NCBI GenBank assembly: GCA_947579665.1
Contig: OX388352.1
Location: 71,586,113-71,650,112 of the forward strand
DNA from: Sympetrum striolatum
Taxonomy: Eukaryota > Arthropoda > Insecta > Odonata > Libellulidae
Direction: 5' to 3'
DNA: 64,000 nucleotides
This document shows, piece by piece, positions 12,908 to 25,800 of this stretch (within the stretch, counting starts at the first letter, position 1; every line of letters starts with the position of its first letter). Under the pieces are notes generated by a model. It had not been told where the DNA came from and did no database searches. It was given only the letters and a program-made list of their open reading frames with translations. A program made the position numbers and the translations under genes.

Positions 12908-13715
12908 TACTTCATGAATGTCATAAAAATGAACAGTGCTTTTAGGTTTTTAATTTTTTATAGTATTAGTGAATATTTATCAGCACTGATAAGAATATTA
13001 CTTTTTATAACATGTTTGTAACAATTGACCTTTTTCTTATGAGTTTATGATTGGTTCTACTTTATAAACCTTCCACCTACCATTCCCTTCCTTTCCTTTT
13101 AGCCGATAAAAGCCTACTCCTTCCTTTTTCCTTGGCTTGAAGATGGCTATCACTATCCAAAAAAAGTTGCTGCTGATACCCTATATGCGGATAGTAAAAG
13201 TTACTGTGTAGTTTTTTAAAACTTTGTTTTATTTAACAATTTATCGTTTATAACATGTCCAATTTTAAAAATATGTATTGTTCCTTACCGAGAAATGAAT
13301 ATTATTACTAAGTAATTACTGCAATAGTAATACGAATTGTTAAGGCACCATTATATCTAACAATAAGTTTAAAATATTGATCTGAAGTTGTGATTTAATT
13401 AATTTATTAATGTTTCTTAAACTAAAACTAAGTATTCTGATTAAATTATACACTGATTTCTTTTACTACTATATACAGTGAAATACATGTTAGAACTAAA
13501 TTTTCATGCAAATTACTTTTTATTGGCATCTAAAATGCCCACCCTTTCTGTCTATTTATTAACTAACTTAGTTACTAATTTTTACTTCCTGTTATTTCTT
13601 GCCACATTTATTCTAATCATATGGAGAAGGTAAAATTTTATAACTTTAATATGGATGCAACTCAATCTTATGACATTCCAGATATCAATAAAAACATCCT
13701 TTCTTTATTTATCAG
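12908..13715. other. Non-coding DNA upstream of the first recognised Ret exon
   Basis: Probably Ret intron. A short open stretch at 13,103-13,193 preceded by a pyrimidine tract and AG was considered as an earlier exon, but its phase does not fit the exon at 13,716. Confidence 0.4.
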
Positions 13716-13848
13716 GCACTGTGCTTCTTTGACCATGTTTCCTTCCATATCATGGAGAACCGAGAACCATCAAAACTTGGGATTTTACGACCAACATGGC
13801 TAAAAAGGATCTGTCCTCATTTATCAGTAACATACACAGTCACTTCTG
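13716..13848 (+). CDS. Ret: Ret exon A: cadherin-like domain 2, start
   Basis: First exon I can assign. The frame GCA CTG TGC reads [19 protein letters not shown] and later [12 protein letters not shown]. It aligns in order with the segment of vertebrate RET that follows the first cadherin-like domain (LCF..R.SF.I.ENR ... CP.ISV.Y). Acceptor TTTATCAG, donor CTG/GTAAGT; starts in phase 0 and ends in phase 1. Another reading frame here opens with an ATG at 13,621 but is cut by a stop and does not fit the splice phases. Confidence 0.85.
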
Positions 13849-16800
13849 GTAAGTATATTTCTTCCTCAATCATGATAAAATCAATATATATATATTGAAT
13901 CAAATTCTGTGAAACAAGCCATTTGAGTTTAAAGAATGAAGCCCTCAAATTAAAATAATCATTTTTCTGTGAAGAAATTAAATTAATAATATTCTCTGAA
14001 TATTCAGAAATTCAACTAATGTAAGAAATAGTAAATTTCTGTAAAATTTTGCGGTTGGTGATAAAAATGAATGAAATCCAGTAAGCATTATGAATTACCC
14101 CCAGAGAAAGCAATTCGCTTATTCTGTTTAATTGTAGCTGAGTGAGTACATCCATGTCACTCTCACCTGAAATATTTCTTTTGTTTAGATTCAATTTTGA
14201 GGAGACTATTTGAGGAGACAACTGCGCATGGTCTAGATTTTCATTATTTACCATTAGTAATCATAAAATATTCAAACCTTTATCTCGATAGGTGCTGATG
14301 ACTTCTTTGAGACATCATTTTCTGATGAAAGTGAGTGGTTCCTTCAGACAACACAGCCACTTGATAGAGAATCTTTTGAATGGATGGCAGTCGAAGTAGA
14401 GTGTACTTTAAGCCACAAATGGAGAGGACCATTAGTCAATCATCGTCAAACGATCAATGTGACTATCCTGGATGAAGATGATTCTGCTCCAGCACCTCAA
14501 ATAACTGACCTTGATATACATGTTACAGATCCTCTCATGATACAGGTAAATAAAAATTAAAAATATTGAATAGGGTACTTGTATCAAATCACAATATAAG
14601 ACTTTTTTATAATTGATGGGAATGAAATTTATCTTAACACAAAGTGTGTAAAATTCCAAAGAGGGAAGTTTAAAGAGATTTAGCTCATCAACATTTATGT
14701 GGAGAAATGATTCACAAGTTTGAATTTTTTTAAGATGTTTTTGCAGTATTGTTGGAACAAAGCATTTGATAAAACCGATGAAAGATGGCTCAATGAGCAG
14801 ATCATGTTTTGTTTGACTTATTAGGTACAGATTTTTTATTTTCAATAATTTCTTAGGCTAGGGACTAAAAAATTTGTGATTGCATATTTTCAATTACCGT
14901 AGAATGGGGTGAATAGCAACATTTTCAATTTTGTACAGTCTACTGCATCTTTTAAAAATTTCTGTAATTTCTTTTAAATCTAAAATATGCGTTTGGATGT
15001 GTATTTTCTTACCTCCAAATGGCAATTTTGTGTTATGAAAAATAACACCACCAATGCTAATTTTATATGGTGTTGCTATTCTCCTGCTGGTCGGGGTAGA
15101 TAGCAACAGCAACAATTCAAACCATAGAGGGGGTGGATAGTAACAAAATAAACAGCAAATGCACTTCATCAATATTCATTTCTTAAATTGTATAATTTAT
15201 ATAGTTAATGTAGTGAGAAAAAAATTACTGGGAAACAAATTACAATTTTTTTGAAGGGTGTGAAAATTATGATGCAAGGAACATAAAAAAAATCAAAAGG
15301 AACCTAGATACATTAATTAGCATATAAAAAATTCAAAATAATCTAAATGTAAATAACTCAGCAATCAAAAATGTTCACCACAGTATGGCATTATGAGAAA
15401 ATGATGGAAGGAAAGAATTGAATTTGCTCATGAAAGTGTGCTGCTTAAAACAAAGTTATGCAGTGGTGAAAAATAATGACTTGGCTGTGACTCAAACTCA
15501 GGTCTTCCACTTTCCAGGCAGGTAATCTAACCATTGAACTACCGAGCCATATCTTTCTTGTATAACTTTGGGTCAAGCCACACACTTTCATGTGCATAGT
15601 CAATTGATGGATATCATACTTTTTCCCTGCTTCCCTTAAGCTCACTCCATCTTTCACTGCCTGTTTGGCTTCTTTCATTTACTACATCAACTTTCTTATA
15701 AATTTTCCCATGTTGATCCGGCTTGTAGACACATAGCATCTCTGTTGCTATTCATCCCTCTTCACCAAAAAAATGTAATTGTTTAAGATTAATTGCCTGC
15801 ATCCACAAATTTGTTAAATTTCAAAAAATTAGTTCAATAATAATTACTAATCATTTACCAGTATATTTATGTGGAAACTTGTATTAGATACCATCACCTT
15901 CTTTGCTAAAAATTATAAGTTTTTTGGTATACTAAACAACATGTTTTTCTAACCAAAGAAAATACATATGAAAAAGAATGGCTTCCTGAGCAAATGCTTG
16001 AAAATATAAACAAATCCAGTAGAAATGTATCTGCCAAGATAAAAAATCACTTAAAATTCCCCAATTCTCCAGCACTTTCCAAATTTTCTCTATGAAATTG
16101 AAAAGATAAAGTTTTGTAGCTATTCACCCCAGTGCTGCTATTTACCCCATTCATCGGTGCCCTATTAATGTAGTTATTGAGAAATTTTTACATCTTCAGT
16201 AAGGTACAATAGAACCAATCAATAAATGAAATAACAAAAATGTGTTTTATTTTTGATGATTTTATATTAGGAAAATACTTGTTGGTTAACTTATTTTTGG
16301 GTGATTTTCCTTGTAGGATAAGTACTTCAATACAGGAAAACTGATAGTAAGTGACGCAGATACTGTTGAAGTCAACAATTACACAATAGAGGTGTTAACA
16401 GAGAGTGATCCTCCAGGAATCTTGCATTTGAGATTACAAAACTGGGAAGTTCCAGCTGGAAAGGATGAAAAAAATGGCCAAAAAGAAAAAGCCTTATCCA
16501 CTTTATCTGATGGTAGTGAAAGACCACTTACCAGAGACAAAACTAGAAGTACAGCCATACATGTTGGTAAGGGCTACATTGGTGTCTTAATTTAATATTT
16601 TGCATTTATTTAGTGTTTAAATTACAGTGATTTAAATTGCTGTCTATCATAGTTTCCCCATGCCAAACATGTATTAATATACAATACAATTAGTAGAATA
16701 CCCCTAAATATTGACATCTGATTATCACTTCTTCATGTAAATTCTATGAATAAACCAAATGGTAATTAAATAATTTACTAAAACAGGTATTCTTCTTGAA

Positions 16801-19800
16801 AGAATACTTTTTATAGCTTTTACTTATATTTTATTGTATGCAATAATTTGGTAAATCTCCTACCCATAGCAACTATCAGATTTGTACATATTCTCAAAGT
16901 TGAACTTCATGTATTTTTGTTATTTTTCATATCTCAATCAATTTATTAGCTAATGAATTATTCCTTCCGAATTATCATTGATAGAAGTGTCAGTTATCAG
17001 AACGGCAAGGCTACCCTCTTCAATATATATGGTTATTTTCAACCTAAGTGACTCAACACTGGTAGAACATGAAGAAAGAGCCATGGTAAGCAAGGATCAA
17101 ATATTTTTGAATTTATAAGTAGGCAGTGAAATAATTGCTGAAAGTTAAAAGTACAATTTCTCTGCATTGTTCTTTAATTGATTTCTACATTAGTAAGAAA
17201 TTATGACACCAGGTCCTGGAAATTCTTAATTTTTGAAGTTCTCTCATTTTAGGTGACCATGTGTTTGAGAGTAATTGTGGACTCACAGAATAAATCTCAG
17301 AAAGTGAGTGATACAGGAAGGGAAGTGAATTGGAGTGATGGAAGATCTGATGAAAACAGGGGTATTGATGGCAGAGGGATGTCCATATCACAAGACATCT
17401 CTTTTGCATACCCATTGTTCCTAACAGTTCCAGAAAAAAGTGCACCATATACACGCCTGGCTCAGCCAGATGTAACACCTCCAACAGGGAGTTTTCTAGA
17501 TGCAAAATTGATCCCAGATAATAGTCCAGTGGGTATCACTCCCAAGAGTGGAATTATGTTTGTGAAAAATCCATCAATGTTACAATTAAATTCAACTATA
17601 AACATAAGGGTAGCTTGGAGAGGCTTTAAAAAGGAAGCACACATGATTGTGAGTGTAACCAAATCAAGGGCCAAATGTGCTCCTAAAAATCGAGGCACAA
17701 CTTGTGCATCTGCAAAATTGAAACGAACTTGTGAGTCCTTATGTGGAGTTGGAGCACCTGAGTATTGCCTCTGGAGAGAATCAACTAATGCCAAGGGTCT
17801 TTTCCCCACTGGGTTCTCAACATGCTCCCCAAACAGTAAAACATGCCCTGATGGATTCTGTGATGAGTTAGAAGAAGAAGACCATAGAATTTGTCCCCAA
17901 GATTGTGCACGTAAGTAGAATTTAGATTATTTTCTTCAAGGACAAACGTTCTCAAAGTTTCAGCAAAAATGTCATGCTTATTGGCATAAAATGTGCATAT
18001 TTGTAAAACACATATAATAATTTTATGAAGGAAATATAAATTAACAAACTTACAATTAAAATTAAACACTTGAAATGTTCAGGACACAAACTCTGCACAG
18101 CAACTACAGAAGCAAGTCTACCATTACAATTTGCTAAGTAAAAGCTGATTACTAGAGGGAAAATATCTTTTTGAAGTTCTTTTTGAAACAAAGATTGATT
18201 TCAGATAGTAAAATATTTGTGTCATGCAACTGGCCAAGTGCTAATATGTAATTATTCACTAGTCAGATGTTTGTTTCTCTATACTTCTTGTTTCCACAAC
18301 TGAAATTGATTGTTAGGTATATAATCATGAAAATTACTTAAATTACGTACATAATCACAAAAGTGTGATGTTTCATGTGTGAAAATTAGCACACATATGA
18401 GTGTTAATCCACCAATTTTCAAAAGTAAGGCAAAAAGTTATTTAAAAGAGTAAAGTAAGTAAAAAAAAGGATACAAGATGTTTTTAAAATAAAATACAAT
18501 AAAACAACTAAAAAAGACGTTTCAAACGGAGCTAAAAATTAATATTATTCTTCTTATCCAATGAAGTGTAAATAAAAAATGTAATGCATAGGTATAACAC
18601 GCCACATGAATTTCAGACCTAAAATTTTTGAAAAAAGGTGAGAGTTAAAATAAATAAGGTAATTTTAAACCCCTATCGGTAATGAAATTGAGATATTGTA
18701 TCAGAATAATTCATTTTTATAATGTCAAGAAACCTTAAGAAATATTATAATGCCGGTGTATAAGTCGACCCTATGTATACGTGGACCCCTAAAATTTTGA
18801 GTTGAATGTCAGGTTTTAGCCTATGTTCAGCGTATAAGTCGACCCAAAAAATAAAACAACACCACTTCCACAGCTCTACTTTATGAGAAGAAAAACTACG
18901 GTATCTATATGTGTACAATAGCTTAAGGTATATTTACCGTATAAGATTAAGACACTAAAATTGTTTCTTTTAGCTGCCATGTCAACTTTTCGCCTCTGCT
19001 TAACTATTACACAATTTTCTTTAGTTGGCATCACTCAGGCTTTACAAATAAAAATGCATCACGAAACAGAAACACAGTGGTATTAAAAATTTATTATAGA
19101 AATACTGGTAATATAGTGTGGTAATATCAAATCATGACACCTCTAAAACAACTTCCATTAACCAAGTCGAATCATAACGATTATATAAACAAAATCAAAC
19201 CATGATGTGCTTATTGATCATCATTTATAAAAAGAAAACATTGAAATACATATTAAATTTTTGTAAAATTAAAATACATGTGAAGAAGTGAATATAATTT
19301 GCGATGAATAAATATGCAGATAAGATTAAAAATTCATTCTTTCTGTGATACGCGACAATAACCGAGTAATGAAGTAGTTTAGATTCAACTGGTGTTTACA
19401 GTGTAAACTTTACACCCCCTGCCACATGCCCAAAGACGGGTTGCAGGAAATTAATGTACATAGATGTAGATGCATCAAATTTATTTTAAAGATAAGAAAA
19501 TGGTTTATTATTTAACTTGTTAATTATGAAAACATATCATAACGTAACATACTTTCAGCCAAAATTGCATTTTGTGATGAAATTTGTTTTATATGATATC
19601 TACGTTAATTAGACTTGCCAAAAATTGGTTTCAGTAAGAAATACTTATGGTGAGTTGCGAATGTTTGTATACAACAAGTGTAAAGTAGGCAGTATCACCT
19701 ATTTACCCCTCGGTGGTAGAGGGTTAAATTTTATGTTCAGTGTCTTGGGCTTTTTTAGGCTTCAAAGGTTGACTTATACACCAGCATACATGGTAAGTCC

Positions 19801-22800
19801 CTGTCATTGCAAGAAACTTTGCAAATTTTAAATAATGCATTAAAATAATCATCTGCTAAAATTAAAATTTTCTCTGAAACTATCTCTTCATAAATTAAAA
19901 TATTAATGTAAAATCTCAAAGAAAGATTAAGTCATACATTTTGGTTTTGGTGCATTTAATAATTTTAATAGGTTGTACTTGGTGCTTTGAAGACTTTGAA
20001 ATTAATGTTCTGAATTTAATGATGAAAATAAAACTGAAGCAACAAAGTCCTTGTTTGGTCTTGAATTAATGGTGATATCAATTTGTTTTTTGTTTGACTT
20101 TTTATAGCTTCTAAATATTTTGATTCTTGCTTCAGATGAGGTGTTTGGAGCTGTTGTGCAAAATGAACCCCACTATAACTCTGGGCGAGGAATAAAAGGT
20201 GCTACTGGTGTATGTACGTGTGATGAGTTTCTAAAGTGCTCCTGTGTACCTGAGTACAAGAGCAATAAAAGCAAATCAGCAGTGAAATCTGTCACTGGTA
20301 ATGATAAAGAAGATGACATTAATCAGCAAGGATTTCAACCTTATAACAGCGACCAGCCAATTAAAGGTGACTCAGTTGAAAATGATTTACCAGCCTTGAT
20401 GGCCGAGTGGATAGCATTCAATCTGCGCTATCGCTCCTACCCCAAGGTCCTGGGTTCGAATCCCGGATGATTGGATTTTTCCGATCAGGGATTGGTTGTG
20501 TGTGTTGGTTGTTGCTGTTACCTTGGTGAAGCACCTCCTGACAAGCTCATCAGAGCTTAGGAGGACTTCACCGGTGATGGGCAAAAGTAGCTAACCATAA
20601 AAAAAAGATTTCACATGAGTTGTAATACGTAAATATATTAAGATGACATAAAGACCAGCAGTCACTAACATTTTTTACCTACCACATACCTCTGTATATT
20701 ATAATATCTCCAATTTCTACTGATGATCCAATAACACAATTCAGCACTTGTGGAAGTAATCTCACAAAAAAGTATTTATAAAGATAATAATGCTAGTTTG
20801 TGCACTACATTTACATAATACAGCCGAACATGGATATGTGAATGCATATTACATAAATACAAAATACACCCCTGATACAATTTTGTCCTTGCCCTTACAA
20901 ATTGTAACTTTCTTAATAATGAATTTAAGCTCATTGTCGAAGTTGAATTTTGATGTGTTACCACTCACTGCCCTTATGTAAACTTAAAATGCCCATTATA
21001 TGATAGTTGGTGATCACTGATAAATACAGATAAACGTATTCCATACCATACTAGCAATATTATTTTCCCTAAATGAATTATAATTGTATCAGAACTCAGG
21101 GTAGTCTGGTTCTGTGTTGTCCTTCGTACAAATATTCAAAGAAAATGCTTTAACTAAATTTATTCTTCTGCAATTATTAAATTTATTTGCACAACAGTGA
21201 TTCAAATCAGTAGATACATACTTCATTTCTATTTCAGTGATAAGCAGTAATATTCAATATTTTGTTTAATCTTTCATTTTTTTAGAAATCTTTAAATTTT
21301 GCTTCAATAGGAAATATTTTATATCACATGCTTTCTTATATGTTTTAACATTTTTTTCTACATGAACTTTGATCATATAAGTTTGGAAGTTGAAATTTCT
21401 ATTTGTTTTGTCATTTGTCCATTTAGCTGATGAATTACTTATCTTCTGTTTTATTTTATATTTTTTTGAAGGATAGTGATTATGCTAAGTCATTACAGTT
21501 TTTACTTATTTATTGTAGGTTCTAATTGTAAGACTGATTGTGAAAAATCATCCATTGCAGATCCAGGAAATAAAAAAGACGATCATGATAGTGATACCTC
21601 TAGCAATCATTTTGAGAATTGTGGAGAAAGTTGCTTGGTTGCTGTAGCACTTGGAGTTGTTGCAGCATTTGCACTAGCTCTAACTGGAGCAATGTATGCA
21701 AGGAGAAGGTGGGTTGAATATAATACAATTCTTGCATTTCATAGTGAGGATAGATTCAAAGCATGGTGAGTCTAAATACCTTTTAAATCTGGTTGATCTT
21801 TAGTCTCATGGATAGCCAAGTTGGCAGTGCATTTAGCTTTGGTGAAGGAGGTCCTAGATAGAATTCTCGGTTAGAGACCATGAGTGAAATGACCCAAGCC
21901 ATCAAAGGCACTTTTAAGAATACTACTACAATCCACCAGCCTTGGTGGCCTAGTGGATAGCATGCCATCTAAGCTATTGCTCCTACCCCAAGATCCCGAG
22001 TTCGGATCCCAGCTGTTCGGATTTTTCTGATGAGGGAATGGTTAAGTGTGCTCAATGTTACTGTTTCCTCAGTGAAGCACCTCCTGATAAGTTCATCAGA
22101 GCTTAGGAGGACTTCACCCGTGAAGGGCAACAGTAGCTAGGCATGAAAAATAAATGAATGGGTGATCTTCTCTGTTTTGATTATGGGTAGCAGTATACTA
22201 GCATTCAGAAAGCCGCTCTTCTGTTTTACGTTGGATATATCTTAACACCCTATATTCTCCTAAAATAACACATTTGTCTCTTGAATAAATCAAAAGGGCA
22301 TTAAATTTACTTATCAACAATCATTATGTTCATACTATATGTTTGTTTAATTATTTGAATGAATATAATTTTTGAAAAATTAAATTCAAACCACTGACTT
22401 TGAACTACCTTTTAACAACATTTTATACGAGTATAGCAACTTTTAAGGTTGTATCTGGTGACACTGAATGGTAATTGGTACATTGGTACACTGTCTCTTA
22501 CCAAATGGTTATGTTTGATTAAGTGGTGAGTAAATGCTTGACAGTTTGTTGTTTCCACTTCATTGCTAGACTTAGATTTAAGCCAAGAGAGTGAATTTGG
22601 GTTCAAGGCTTGATTTCAAAATAATGATGACTTGTTCAATAATTAATCTTTAAAGCATAGGTGTACAAAAGTTAAGATGAAATTCACTTCAAAATTGATT
22701 TGCAAGTGTATTTAGTATTTAAAACAATAAAATAACAACACACTATTTTAAATACAAAATATAAATATGTTTTAGTAATACTTTGCAGCCATGATTTAAC

Positions 22801-25800
22801 ATTAAGTTGAATTAAAATAATATTATTTGTTGACTAACAACTATTATGATTGATATTTCATGAAAGTATACTTTCTGGTCTTTCTCTATTGTGGTGATAA
22901 ATGAACTTGATGGCAAATATTATTGGAAGAAGTCCAGTAAAAAGGATTGCGGGAGAATCTAACAGCATACACTTGGAAGTAGTTGCTTAGATTTCTGCAG
23001 CGATCAGTTGTTCTCAGCATCATGTTTCTAGGTTCCACAGCAATGCTTTTTGGGACTTAATTTAGCCTACATTAATTAAAGGGGTTTCTTTCCCCCAGAT
23101 CCACTCAGATATCTACAATTGCAAAATTGCCGAATTGAGTCACAATCTGTGACTTCATTATCCTTATTCACCAAATTTGGCCTCTTGCAAATAATTTCTA
23201 TTCACAAAATTAATTAAATGGCTCGGTAAGAAGAAATTCATGCTCAATGAAGAGATCATAGATGAAACTAACTCATATTTTATAGAGCATGGAAATTCAC
23301 ATCTTTTGGGAAAGTTTTAAGAAGATAGAATAAATTTGGATTAGGTGTATTTAGCTAAAAGGAGACTATGTTGAGAAGTAAATTGGATTTTAATATGAAA
23401 TATTTTTCATTTAGAAGTCTCAGAATTATCACTTCTCACATCAGGAATAGTTGAATTGCCAAAGAATGTAATTGAATTCCCAAGGAAAAACATACTTTAA
23501 AAAAGTCTGATGGGGCCAGGAATCGAACCCAGGATCTTCCTCTATCAGGGAGGCTGCCTTAACCATCTAGGCTAACCGGCTAGAAAATTTTACCAAGCCG
23601 TTTTAGGGACTTTGTGTGCATGGGCAACTGTAGTTTTGTCTGACCATGCTGCATCGTCTACGGCCATGTCCTCATCGAGGCACCGGAAACACAGTGTAAG
23701 GAGAAACCCACCTTAAGGAATTACATACAAGGAAAGGGTTGAGGTGACTTTGCACATAAAGGCATGCACCCAGGAAAATTCCCAAGGAAAACAAATTCCC
23801 AGGTTTGATTCCCGAACCCGTCAGACTTTTTTCAAGTCTGTTTTTCCTTGGGAATTTTCCTGGGTGCACGCCCTTATGAGCAAAGTTACCTCAACCCTTT
23901 CCTTGAATGTAATTGAAAGTATACCTCATCAGAAATGGCTAATGCAAGAGGATGTAAATGGTAGTACTTGAAACTGTTGGATGATATAAAGGTAATAGTT
24001 AATTATTTGAAGTTAAAAATGTTACTGTGGGAATTTTAGGACACATGAACCTAGAAAGATATAGGAAACTTGGTTCACTTAATATTTGAAATACTTTATT
24101 CTACTTAGCTGCAAAGCAAATTTTTAGAATCAATATTCTAACAAATTTTACCCCTTCAGTCTCCATATTCTACAGGCTTGAATTTATCATATGTTCTCCT
24201 TTGAAGGAAAATTCTTATGTTATCTTTTGTCATTAGTTTGGGAAAGATTTAATAATATACTTTTACAGGAAACCAGCTAAACAAGACAACCATGAGCTAA
24301 GTACTGCAGTTCCTATAACAATTCATCATGATGGTGGAGCAGAGAGCATAGCAGCTGCTTCACTCGGAACCCAGAGCCAGATTTATGGACATGATGAGAG
24401 TGGAAGAATACATCAAGAGCTCCCTCTACTAAGTATCAGACTAAGCCAGGTACTGGAGAAGCTGCTGTGATAATTATTTTTTTCTGCATTTAACATACTT
24501 CTTATATAAAATCAAATATGATATGTAACGATAATTATCACTGATGTAGAATTTTTTCCAAATATTTTCTTCTTCTATGAAGTTAACATACTAGGAATAG
24601 TTAGGGTGCTGAAAAAGTGACTTAAGGCATAAATAATGCTCACAAGATGTGCTCAACATAAACATCAATTATACTTTGTTGAATAAATAATTAATTTTCA
24701 TCAGTTTCGCTTACCTACTCATGGAATTCTTAATTCCATATTTTGTAGTAATTATATATTTAATGCTATGCAATGAAACTTATTAAAATAGCATTAATAG
24801 CAACCAAGAACTTATTAGAATAGTATTACTAATTTTTCTGATTTATTATTTCCTAAATTTTATTATTTATGATTATGAGGTACATTAAAATACCTTTATT
24901 TCCAATTTTTGTAATCCACAGCCTTTCAGTCCAAGGTGGGAACTTCCTCGCAATGCTTTAAAAATAGATGAAACCCTTGGAGAAGGAGAATTTGGAATGG
25001 TTTTCAAAGGAAAACTGAAATGTACTGAAGGTAAGCAGTAGAAGTACAATTTTACATGATATAGCTAGAAGCTGTCATAGGCTGAAACCCTGGGGAAAAA
25101 TTACAGGTGAAACAAGTTAAAACAAGCATGGAATTGCCTCGTATTAAGTCAGCAGATTCCGGAAGTAGCTTGTTTCAACTCCCAATACCCTTATGTTTAT
25201 GCAACATTCTATGCCAAAGGTTTTCAGGCTCTGTTTTTGCCTCAGAATAACTCCTTTCAACTTGTTGTTCTTTGTGCTTATGCAGCACTCTATGCCTAAG
25301 GAATTTTTGGTTCTGTTTTCACATCGGAACAACTCGCAACACCTTCAACTACTTTCTCCTACTTTTGTCTTACAACTTCCTGAGCTCGAATTACATGGAA
25401 TGACCTTGTCCCTTGTGTCATCGTATCAACCTGTTTTCAACTTATTAAGGGGCCATCTCGAATGGTCCGTCAATGCAGCGTTTCATGTTTTACAACATAT
25501 ATATGTTTTCTAGGCAAAAAAGAGCAACAAATTTAGTCAATTTGTTTCGGCCATGCATCATAAATAGTCATGACAAGGTTTAAAATAAAACCACATTGTT
25601 TTGACTGTGACTAACCCGTACCGGAGAGTTCTCACCATAGCTCGTCTCACATGGGTACAGTGTGCATCAGTTGTTATCAGCTGGTTTCAGGGCAAGTATG
25701 GCCAACGTCCCCTGTAATGACCTCACACAGACGAACGCAGATTACCTCGTATTGACAATAATTAACCTGCACCGAAATTTACTTGTTTCACATGGATTTA

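Larger units (their letters stand above)
14546..16316 (+). other. Ret intron between exons B and C, filled by a transposon
   Basis: A 1.77-kb intron, most of it an inverted-repeat-bounded pogo/psq-type element (14,897-16,157, listed separately). Confidence 0.85.
22166..24268 (+). other. Rest of Ret intron G-H
   Basis: Intronic DNA holding a minus-strand tRNA-derived SINE and a foldback (both listed). The remainder is AT-rich with nothing recognised. Confidence 0.7.

Noticed and set aside
13103..13213. Possible earlier Ret exon (open frame with FLFPWLEDGYHYPKKVAADT)
   Set aside because: A vague likeness to a cadherin-like strand, but the only nearby donor (ATA/GTAAAAG) leaves phase 1, whereas the exon at 13,716 needs phase 0.
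13621..13803. 60-codon open frame starting with ATG over the first Ret exon
   Set aside because: A different frame from the one that matches RET and fits the splice phases; ends at a stop inside the exon.
17185..18191. Several minus-strand open frames opposite the Ret ectodomain exon
   Set aside because: Antisense shadows of exon E and neighbouring intron with no domain of their own.
20412..20470. tRNA gene
   Set aside because: Has A and B boxes but no complete cloverleaf, and continues into a SINE body shared with 21,940-22,165.
23515..23590. Functional minus-strand tRNA gene
   Set aside because: Good B box, but I could not form a matching acceptor stem, and related fragments lie nearby; more likely a SINE head.
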